Shown one piece after another: positions 14,226 through 21,800 of a stretch of 22,374 nt of DNA (position 1 is the stretch's first letter; each line of letters opens with the position of its first letter). The notes under the pieces are model-generated. The model saw nothing but the letters and a program-made list of their open reading frames with translations. It made no database searches and was not told where the DNA came from. Both the position numbers and the translations under genes were made by a program. Source of the DNA: JAVBLF01 sp031553675 (lineage in GTDB: Bacteria > Bacillota > Clostridia > Christensenellales > CALWSW01); assembly GCA_031553675.1 (NCBI GenBank), contig JAVBLF010000002.1:1-22374 (forward strand), written 5' to 3'.

Positions 14226-15113
14226 ATGTCAGCGAATTACGTCCTCACCACCGACTCGAACAGCGAAATACTCGTCGAATGGCAAGACCAATACCAGATC
14301 CCCACCATCCTCATGCCCTATTCGATCGATGGCACCGAGTATGAATACGACCTCGGGCGCAACACCGACATCCACGCGTTTTACGACCGCATGCGCGCAG
14401 GCGCCGTCGCGATCACCATGCAGCGCAACACCGAGGAATTCAAGGCGTTTTGGAAACCCTTCCTCGACGAAGGAAAGGACATCCTCTACGTCGGCTTTTC
14501 CTCCCAGCTCAGCGGCACCTACCAGTCGGCCGTCATGGCCCGCGATGAAATCGCCGCCGAATACCCCGATCGCAAAATCCTCCTCGTCGATTCGCTGCTG
14601 ATCGCCGGACCGCTCGGCCTCCTCGTGCTGGCATGCGCCCAACGCCGCGCCGAGGGCGCTTCGATCGAAGAGGTGTACGCCTTTGCCGAAGACCAAAAGC
14701 GCCACTACAACGTCGTCTTTTGCGTCGAAAACCTCGTCTACCTCAAGCGCGGCGGACGGCTCACCGGTGCGGCGGCCTTCTTCGGCACCCTGCTCGACGT
14801 CAAGCCCATGATCTACATCGACCCCGACGGCAAACTCGTACCGCTCGAAAAGGTGAGAGGCCGCAAAAAAGCGCTGAAGCGCCTCTGCGAGATCGCCGTC
14901 CGACACGCCGACGGCCCCCATTTCCACGTCATTCACGGCGACTGCCAGGAGGAGGTCGATTTCGTGTCGAAGCTCCTGCGCGAGATCGCGCCGGATGCAC
15001 AAATGAGTTACAATGACCTCGGCCCCGTCACCGGCGCACATGCCGGACCCGGGACGATCGGCATTTGCTATACCGCGAAGGATCGCAATCCGCTCGCCGC
15101 GCCTGGCAAATGA
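14226..15113 (+). CDS. DegV family fatty-acid-binding protein
   Basis: DegV/FakB-like proteins hold a fatty acid and, with the kinase FakA, present it for phosphorylation and membrane lipid synthesis. This 295-residue protein shows the family landmarks: TTDSNSEI at the start (normally TDS-x-D/S), YVGFSSQLSGTYQSA, VDSLLIAGPLGLLV, and FCVENLVYLKRGGRLTGAAAFFG followed by LDVKPMIYIDPDGKL. FakA is not in the window, so the exact role is open. AGGAGGG (14215-14221) is 4 nt upstream of the ATG. It follows the M20 hydrolase by 54 bp, perhaps in one transcript. Confidence 0.93.
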   Translation: MSANYVLTTDSNSEILVEWQDQYQIPTILMPYSIDGTEYEYDLGRNTDIHAFYDRMRAGAVAITMQRNTEEFKAFWKPFLDEGKDILYVGFSSQLSGTYQSAVMARDEIAAEYPDRKILLVDSLLIAGPLGLLVLACAQRRAEGASIEEVYAFAEDQKRHYNVVFCVENLVYLKRGGRLTGAAAFFGTLLDVKPMIYIDPDGKLVPLEKVRGRKKALKRLCEIAVRHADGPHFHVIHGDCQEEVDFVSKLLREIAPDAQMSYNDLGPVTGAHAGPGTIGICYTAKDRNPLAAPGK

Positions 15114-15189
15114 GATGCAAGCCAGACGAGCCCCCAAGAACGCGATCCGAGCGCGCAACATGAATGAAAGACTTGCGAGGAGATGCATG

Positions 15190-16233
15190 ATGAAAGCCGC
15201 CGTCCTATTCGCGCAAAACGATCTGCGCGTCACCGAATGGCCCGAACCTGAACTTTTGCCCGGCTGCGTGAAAGTACGCGTCCACCGCTGCGGCATCTGT
15301 GGCAGCGACGTCCCGCGCGTCCTGGGCGACGCCGCCCATTCTTACCCGATCATACTCGGCCACGAATTTTCCGGTGAAATCGTCGCGATCGGCGAAGGCG
15401 TCACGAAACGCGCCGTCGGCGATCGGGTAGCCGGTGTTCCCCTGATCCCGCGTATGGACGACGAAAACAGCCTCTGCGGGCACTACGCCCAGAGCGCCGG
15501 TTATTCCTTCGTCGGTTCCCGCCAGGACGGCGCGTTTGCCGAATACGTCGTCGTACCCGAAGCCAACGTCGTCCCCTTTGGCCCCGAGGTCAGCTACGAC
15601 ATGGGCGCACTCTTTGAACCCGCTACCGTCGCTCTCCACGGCCTTTTCGAAGCGGGATTTTCCGGCGGGCACGACGTCGCCGTCATGGGCGCGGGCAACA
15701 TCGGCATACTCGCCATCCAGTGGGCGCGCATTCTCGGCGCGCGCCGCATTGCCGCCTTCGACGTCGCGCCCGAACGCCTCGCCATCGCCAAAGCACTCGG
15801 CGCCGACATGACATTCGATTCGAAAGCCCCCGACTGCGCAAAGCATGCCGTCGATTACGCCGGAAACAAAGGCTTTCCCTTCGTATTCGACACCGCCGGT
15901 CTCCCCGAAACGATCGCGCTGGGCTTCTCGATCACCGGCGTCAAAGGCCATCTCACCTGCATCGGTACCCCCACGCGCCCCGTCACACTCCCCTGGGAGA
16001 TCTGGGAACGGATGAACCGCAACGAATTTTCTGTCCGCGGCACATGGATGAGCTATAGCGCCCCCTTTCCAGGACGTGAATGGGAACTCACGGCGCGCGC
16101 CTTTGCGAGCGGCCAGCTCCGCCTCGACGACAGCATGATTTTCCGGACCGTCCCCCTCGACGCAATCGCGGAGGCCTTTTCCCTCTACCAAAGCCCTGGC
16201 GCCGTCAAGGGCAAAATGATCGTCGCGATCTAA
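15190..16233 (+). CDS. Medium-chain zinc dehydrogenase, polyol/galactitol-1-phosphate dehydrogenase-like, lacking the structural zinc site
   Basis: An NAD(P)-dependent alcohol dehydrogenase of 347 residues. Catalytic zinc residues are present: C37 in CGICGSD, H58-E59 in GHEFSGE and E143 in FEPATVALHG. The Rossmann motif GAGNIG follows near 165-180, with an acidic residue at the end of the next strand (AAFD) favouring NAD. The nearest match by motif is the GatD/sorbitol-type branch (IPRVLG, PIILGHEFSGE, GSRQDGAFAEYV). Where relatives carry four cysteines for structural zinc, this protein reads PLIPRMDDENSLCGHY (residues 84-99): only one cysteine is left. ATG 15190 is favoured by GAGGAG 7 nt upstream and the family start MKAAV; ATG 15187 is the alternative. 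Confidence 0.88.
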   Translation: MKAAVLFAQNDLRVTEWPEPELLPGCVKVRVHRCGICGSDVPRVLGDAAHSYPIILGHEFSGEIVAIGEGVTKRAVGDRVAGVPLIPRMDDENSLCGHYAQSAGYSFVGSRQDGAFAEYVVVPEANVVPFGPEVSYDMGALFEPATVALHGLFEAGFSGGHDVAVMGAGNIGILAIQWARILGARRIAAFDVAPERLAIAKALGADMTFDSKAPDCAKHAVDYAGNKGFPFVFDTAGLPETIALGFSITGVKGHLTCIGTPTRPVTLPWEIWERMNRNEFSVRGTWMSYSAPFPGREWELTARAFASGQLRLDDSMIFRTVPLDAIAEAFSLYQSPGAVKGKMIVAI

Positions 16234-16302
16234 ACCCTCAATCCCCCGTCCAAAAAACGCCCCATCCGGCACACGCCCGGAACTTTGGCGCAGCATCGTC
16301 GT

Positions 16303-16334
16303 TGCCGCGGATCCGACCGACCCGCGGCATTTTT
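16303..16334 (+). terminator. Rho-independent terminator after the dehydrogenase gene
   Basis: A perfect 8-bp GC-rich stem (16303-16310 with 16322-16329) with an 11-nt loop, followed by five T. Confidence 0.82.
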
Positions 16335-16394
16335 GATCACATGAGATCGCATGAATGGATGGAAAACAATGCATGCGTTTCATGCGGAACAAGA

Positions 16395-16423
16395 TTGTCC
16401 ATGTGCAAAAAGTATGGTATCCT
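16395..16423 (+). promoter_or_regulatory. Promoter for the redox operon
   Basis: TTGTCC (16395-16400), a 17-bp spacer and TATCCT (16418-16423) preceded by TGG, an extended -10. The 8-bp inverted repeat cgcatgaa...ttcatgcg (16348-16386) ends 8 bp upstream of the -35 box and is a possible regulator site. Predicted leader is about 110 nt. Confidence 0.55.
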
Positions 16424-16464
16424 AAAATGAATTCTGCCTCGCATGCATTGTGCATCTTATAGCG

Positions 16465-16510
16465 AAACACAAACGTATCAAACACAAACGCATCAAAACA
16501 CAAAAGCATT
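16465..16510 (+). repeat. Three near-copies of a 15-bp repeat in the leader of the redox operon
   Basis: aaacacaaacgtatc (16465-16479), aaacacaaacgcatc (16480-16494) and, after one extra A, a diverged third copy (16496-16510). The first two differ at one base. The sequence is unstructured and G-poor, unlike its surroundings, and ends 30 bp before the start codon. Confidence 0.85.
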
Positions 16511-16540
16511 GTGGCAAAATCAACGGGGAGACGAACGAAC

Positions 16541-17068
16541 ATGTGTGATTGTCAAACTGCGGGCGTGCTCGATCCCACGATCGAGCTCGAACAGCTCGCG
16601 CCGGTCCTGGCCAAGTACGGTAAAACGGAAGGCAGCCTGATCACCGTCCTGCAAAAGGCGCAGGACATCTACGGTTATCTCTCGCCCGACCTGCTCACCT
16701 ACATCGCGCGCCAAATGGGCATCAAACCAGCCAAAGTGCTGGGCGTTGCCACCTTTTACACGCAGTTCCGCCTGAAACCCATCGGCAAGCACTTGGTCCT
16801 GCTCTGCCAGGGCACGGCTTGCCACGTCAACGGCGCGTCAGCCATCTGCGACGCCGTGCTCGAAGAGCTGGGCGCTGACGAAGGCGAGATCACCGAGGAC
16901 GGCCTCTTTACGCTCAACAACGTCGCGTGCCTGGGCTGCTGCAGCCTTTCGCCCGTCATGATGATCGACGGCCAGACCTACGGTACCCTCACGCCCGATA
17001 AAGCTCGCAAAATCATCAAAGAGATCCGCGATCACGACGCGCCGTCCGCCGCGGGATTGGAGGCCTGA
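16541..17068 (+). CDS. NuoE/HydC-like [2Fe-2S] subunit of an NADH-linked redox complex
   Basis: This thioredoxin-fold protein carries one [2Fe-2S] cluster and passes electrons in NADH dehydrogenase, bifurcating hydrogenase and NAD-linked formate dehydrogenase complexes. Four ligands are visible with family spacing: C89-x4-C94-x35-C130-x3-C134 (CQGTAC and CLGCC). The helical N-terminal part (ITVLQKAQDIYGYLSPDLLTYIA) and the VLGVATFYTQF segment are typical. It is 175 residues, normal length. GGGGAG is 10 nt upstream of the ATG at 16541. The stop is 2 bp before the NuoF-like gene, so the subunits are translated from one message. Confidence 0.95.
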   Translation: MCDCQTAGVLDPTIELEQLAPVLAKYGKTEGSLITVLQKAQDIYGYLSPDLLTYIARQMGIKPAKVLGVATFYTQFRLKPIGKHLVLLCQGTACHVNGASAICDAVLEELGADEGEITEDGLFTLNNVACLGCCSLSPVMMIDGQTYGTLTPDKARKIIKEIRDHDAPSAAGLEA

Positions 17069-17070
17069 CC

Positions 17071-18822
17071 ATGCGCATACTCGTCGGAAAAGGAAGCTGC
17101 GGCATCGCGGCAGGCGCTAACCCCGTGTTCGACCGCCTGGCGCTCGCCGCCCAGGAAGGCCGCATCGACGCCGACATCGCCGTCACGGGCTGCGTCGGCC
17201 TCTGCTATCTCGAACCGATCGTCGACGTCATCGCCGACGACGGCAGCCTCGAACGCTTCGTCAAGGTCGACGAGGCCGGCACCGAAGAGATCTTGAAACA
17301 CCTCTCCGGCCAGCCCGCCACGCTCGCCGATTACGAAATCCCCGAGGAAGACAAAGACTTCCTCGCCAAGCAGCACCGCATAGCGCTGCGCAATTGCGGC
17401 GTGATCAACCCCGACAGCATCGACGAATCGATCGCGGCGGGCGGTTACCAGGCGATCCAAAAATGCCTGAACACCCTCTCCCAAGACGACGTCATCGGCA
17501 TCATCAAAACATCCGGCCTTGCCGGCCGCGGCGGTGCAGGCTTCCCGACCTGGTTCAAGTGGAATGCCGCCAAATCCAGCCCCGGCAACAAAAAATATAC
17601 CATCTGCAACGCCGACGAAGGCGACCCCGGCGCGTTCATGGATCGCGCCGTCATCGAGGGCGACCCCCACCAATTGATCGAAGGCATGCTCGTCGCCGCA
17701 TACGCCATGGGCTCGGATGAAGGCATCGTCTACGTCCGCGCGGAATACCCGCTCGCGATCACGCGCCTCGAGAACGCGATCGCGCAAGCCTACGAACGCG
17801 GCTACCTCGGCAAAAACATCTGCGGCTCGCGTTTCAACTTCGACATGCGCATCAAGGCAGGCGCGGGCGCTTTCGTCTGCGGCGAAGAAACGGCCCTGAT
17901 CGCATCCCTCGAAGGCGAGCGCGGCATGCCCCGCCTGAAACCTCCCTTCCCCGCGCAAAAGGGCTTCTGGCAAAAACCCTCGAACATCAACAACGTCGAA
18001 ACCTATGCCAACGTCTCCTGGATCATCAACAACGGCGGCGAAGCTTTTGCCTCCCTCGGCACCGAAACCGGCAAAGGCACCAAGGTCTTCGCCCTGACCG
18101 GCAAGATCAAGAAGGGCGGCCTCGTCGAAGTTCCGCTCGGCCTCTCGATCCGCGACGTCATCTACGGCATCGGCGGCGGCATCAAAAACGACAAAGCCTT
18201 CAAAGCTGTGCAAATGGGCGGTCCCTCGGGCGGCTGCATTCCCGCCAACCTGATCGACACCCCCATCGACTACAAAACACTCGCCGCCACCGGCGCGATC
18301 ATGGGATCAGGCGGCATGGTCGTCATGGATGAAACGACCTGCATGGTCGACATGGCCCGCTTCTTCTTGGACTTTACTTGCAAAGAATCCTGCGGCAAGT
18401 GCACCCAATGCCGTCTCGGCACGAAGCGCATGCTCGAAATCCTCACCCGCATCACCGAAGGAAAAGGCGAAGAAGGCGACATCGAGACGCTCGAAGAGCT
18501 GGGCGTCCAGCTCAAGGAAGGCGCGCTGTGCGCCCTCGGCCAAACGGCCCCCAACCCCGTTTTGACGACCATTCGCTACTTCCGCAACGAATACGAAGAC
18601 CACATCCACAACAAGAAGTGTACCGCCCACCAGTGCCGCCCGCTCCTGACCTACACAATCGATCAGGATACTTGTGTCGGCTGTGGCCGCTGCCGGAAAA
18701 ATTGCCCCACCGAAGCGATTGCCGGCGCGTCCAAAAAAGCCCACGCCATCGATCCGGTCAAGTGCATCAAGTGCGGCAAATGCCACACCGTCTGCAAATT
18801 CGACGCCGTCCTGGTGGACTAG
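17071..18822 (+). CDS. NuoF/HydB-like NADH:FMN iron-sulfur flavoprotein
   Basis: This 583-residue subunit should oxidise or reduce NAD(H) at FMN and distribute electrons to iron-sulfur centres. Domains in order: an N-terminal thioredoxin-like [2Fe-2S] module (about 1-90; C10, C41 and C45 seen), the FMN/NADH core with GLAGRGGAGFPT (about 150-160), CNADEGDPGAFMDR and GAGAFVCGEETALIASLEG, an SLBB-like segment, the N3-type [4Fe-4S] site C441-x2-C444-x2-C447-x39-C487, and a C-terminal two-cluster ferredoxin domain (C535/538/541/545 and C565/568/571/575). This is the layout of HydB from bifurcating hydrogenases and of HylB in NAD-linked formate dehydrogenases. The first of the four expected N-terminal cysteines is replaced by a non-cysteine. 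The next gene starts 15 bp later. Confidence 0.96.
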   Translation: MRILVGKGSCGIAAGANPVFDRLALAAQEGRIDADIAVTGCVGLCYLEPIVDVIADDGSLERFVKVDEAGTEEILKHLSGQPATLADYEIPEEDKDFLAKQHRIALRNCGVINPDSIDESIAAGGYQAIQKCLNTLSQDDVIGIIKTSGLAGRGGAGFPTWFKWNAAKSSPGNKKYTICNADEGDPGAFMDRAVIEGDPHQLIEGMLVAAYAMGSDEGIVYVRAEYPLAITRLENAIAQAYERGYLGKNICGSRFNFDMRIKAGAGAFVCGEETALIASLEGERGMPRLKPPFPAQKGFWQKPSNINNVETYANVSWIINNGGEAFASLGTETGKGTKVFALTGKIKKGGLVEVPLGLSIRDVIYGIGGGIKNDKAFKAVQMGGPSGGCIPANLIDTPIDYKTLAATGAIMGSGGMVVMDETTCMVDMARFFLDFTCKESCGKCTQCRLGTKRMLEILTRITEGKGEEGDIETLEELGVQLKEGALCALGQTAPNPVLTTIRYFRNEYEDHIHNKKCTAHQCRPLLTYTIDQDTCVGCGRCRKNCPTEAIAGASKKAHAIDPVKCIKCGKCHTVCKFDAVLVD

Positions 18823-18837
18823 AGGAGGGAAAGAAGC

Positions 18838-21800
18838 ATGCCATTCATCCATTTGAATATCGACGGCCGCGAGCTCACCGGCATTGACGGCCAAATGATC
18901 GTCGATGTCGCGCGCGAAAACGGCATCGAAATCCCCACCCTCTGCCAGGACCCGCGCGTTGCCGCCTATGGCTCCTGCGGCGTCTGCCTCGTCGAAGCCG
19001 AGGGCATGCCCAGGCTCCTGCGCGCCTGCTCGACCCAGATCGGCGAGGGCATGGTCATTTCGACCGACACCCCGCGCGTCCGCGCCGCCCGCAAAATGGC
19101 GCTCGAGCTCCTTCTGAGCGATCACGACGGCGATTGCCGCCCGCCCTGCGTACTCGCCTGCCCCGGCAAAACCGACTGCCAAGGCTATGTCGGCCTGATC
19201 GCCAACGGTGAATACGCCGAAGCGCTCGAACTGATCAAGGAGCAACTCCCGCTCCCCGCCTCGATCGGCCGCGTCTGCCCGCATCCCTGCGAGGAAGCTT
19301 GCCGCCGCCAGCTCGTCGAGGAGCCGATCTCGATCGCCGCGCTCAAAGCATTCGCCGCCGATCAAGACCTGCACTCCGGCGACCCCTTCATGCCCGAACT
19401 TGCCGCCGACACCGGCAAGAGCGTCGCGATCGTCGGTGGCGGTCCGGCCGGTTTGACCGCGGCCTACTTCCTCCGCCGCGAAGGCCATGACGTCACGATC
19501 TACGACGGCATGCCCCAGATGGGCGGCATGCTGCGCTACGGCATCCCCGAATACCGCCTGCCGAAGGCCATCGTCGACGAAGAAGTCGACACGATCGCCT
19601 GCATGGGCGTGCAGATGCAGAACAACGTCAAGGTCGGCCGCGACGTGACGCTCTCCTCCCTGCAAGACCACTTCGACGCTACGATCGTCGCTGTCGGCGC
19701 GTGGAAAAGCACCGCCCTCCGCTGCCCTGGCGAAGACCTCCCCGGCGTGATCGGCGGCATCGACTTCCTGCGCGCCGTCACGCTCAACCAAGACATCTTT
19801 GCGGGCAAGCGCATCGCGATCGTCGGCGGCGGCAACACGGCCATGGACGCCTGCCGCACCGCCATTCGCCTCGGCGCTGAGAAAGTCTATAACGTCTACC
19901 GCCGCACCCGCGCTGAAATGCCCGCCGAAGAGATCGAGATCGTCGAAGCGGAAGAAGAAGGCATCGAATTCAAAAACCTGCGCAACCCGATCGAAATGAC
20001 CGCCGACGCCAACGGCCGCGTCGCGCAGATACGCCTCCAGGTCATGGAGCTCGGCGAGTCCGACGCCAGCGGACGCCGTTCACCCGTCGCCGTCGCAGGC
20101 CAGGAAGAGACGATCGACGTGGACACCGTGATCATCGCGATCGGCCAGATCCTCGATCCCGCCGGCCTCGACGAACTCGAGCTGACCAAACGCAGCACGA
20201 TCGCCGCCGATGAAAACAGCTTCCGCACGAACATCGACGGCGTTTTCGCCATCGGCGACGCCACGAACCGCGGCGCCAACATCGCGATCGCCGCGATCGG
20301 CGAGGGCAAACGCTGTGCCGCCGTCGTCGACAGCTTCCTGAACGGCGCGGTCGTCCCCTACAAAGCCCCCATACTCGTCGAACGCGAAGTGACAGAAGCC
20401 GACTTCGCCGATCGCGAAAAAGCCCCCCGCTGCACCATGCCCCACCTCCACCCCGCCGAACGCAAGGACAACTTCCACGAGGTCAACTACGGCCTCTCCG
20501 AAGAAGCCGCGCGCAAGGAGGCCTCCCGCTGCCTCGAATGCGGTTGCCACGATTACTTTGAGTGCAAACTCATCCACTACGCCAACGAATACGGCGCGAA
20601 CCCGAAGCGGTTCAACGGCGACAAACACCAGCGCACCGTCGACGATACCCATCCCTACATCCACCGCAACCCCGACAAGTGCATCCTCTGCGGCCTTTGC
20701 GCCCGTGCCTGCGAAGAAGTGCTCGGCGTCACAGCCCTCGGCCTCGTCGGACGCGGCTTCGACACGATCGTCAAGCCCGCGATGGATCTCCCCCTGCGCG
20801 AGACGGAATGCGTCTCCTGCGGCACCTGTGTCGCCGTCTGCCCGACCGGCGCGCTCGGCGAACGCCGCGTTCACGCCAAGCAAGTCCCCGTTCGCGAAGA
20901 GGAAACCCACACGACCTGCTCGTTCTGCGGCGTCGGCTGCCAGACCAAGGTCGCGACGAAGGGCTGCATGCACACCCGCACCCTCCCCGACGAGGACAAA
21001 AACCCCAACGCCATCCTCTGCGTCCACGGTCGTTTCGGCCACAACGACGCGCTCGGCCAGCGCATCACCGCGCCCATGCTGAAGAAAAACGGCGCGTTCG
21101 AAGAAGTTTCCTTCGAGGAAGCCTTCATCGCCGCCGCCAAAAAGATGCAGGGCATCGCCGTGCGCAACGGCCGAGACGCCCTCGCGCTGTCGATTTCCGA
21201 CCGCCTGACGAACGAAGAGATCTTCGCCGCCAAAGTATACGGCGAACGCGCCCTCCAGACGAGCCGCGTCTTCTCCTTCAACCGCGCGCCCAGCGCGATA
21301 TCGGACATACTCGGCGTGAACGGCTCGACGAACGACTTCGACCAGCTCACGCGCACCGAGGTGATCCTCCTGGTCGGCAGCGACATCCGCCGCCCGCACC
21401 TGATCGCCGGCATGAAGGTCAAAGAAGCCGTCCAAAACGGCGCCAAGCTGATCGTCGTCAACCCCTTTGACTCCGCCGCCGACGATCTGTGCGCGCTCAA
21501 AGTCCCGACCGACGACGACACGACCGCCCTGAAGCAACTGTTGAAGGCGTCGCTCGAATTGACGAAGCAATCCCCCGCGGGCCTCGACGCCCTCCAAGCT
21601 TCCGTCGAAAGCGTCTCGGCCTCCGACGACGCAAAGGCTGCCGCCGCACTCTACATGAACGCCAAAAAAGCCGTCGTCGTCTACGAGGAAAAAGCCCTCA
21701 CCGACGAGGCCAAACGCATGCTGCTGTCGATCGCCGCCCTCCGCGGCAATCTCAACAGCCCGCGCAACGGCGTCATCCAGCTCGTCCAGAACGCGAACAG

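Larger units (their letters stand above)
16234..16540 (+). other. Intergenic region with terminator, inverted repeat, promoter and tandem repeat
   Basis: No gene was found. In order it holds the terminator of the dehydrogenase gene (16303-16334), an 8-bp inverted repeat (16348-16355 with 16379-16386), a promoter (16395-16423) and three near-copies of a 15-bp repeat (16465-16510) in the leader of the redox operon. Confidence 0.7.

Noticed and set aside
16448..16473. Possible Rex redox-repressor site (TTGTG ... CACAA) before the NuoE-like gene
   Set aside because: The half-sites are 15 bp apart; known Rex operators have an 8-bp gap in TTGTGAANNNNTTCACAA-type sites. The CACAA belongs to the tandem repeat.
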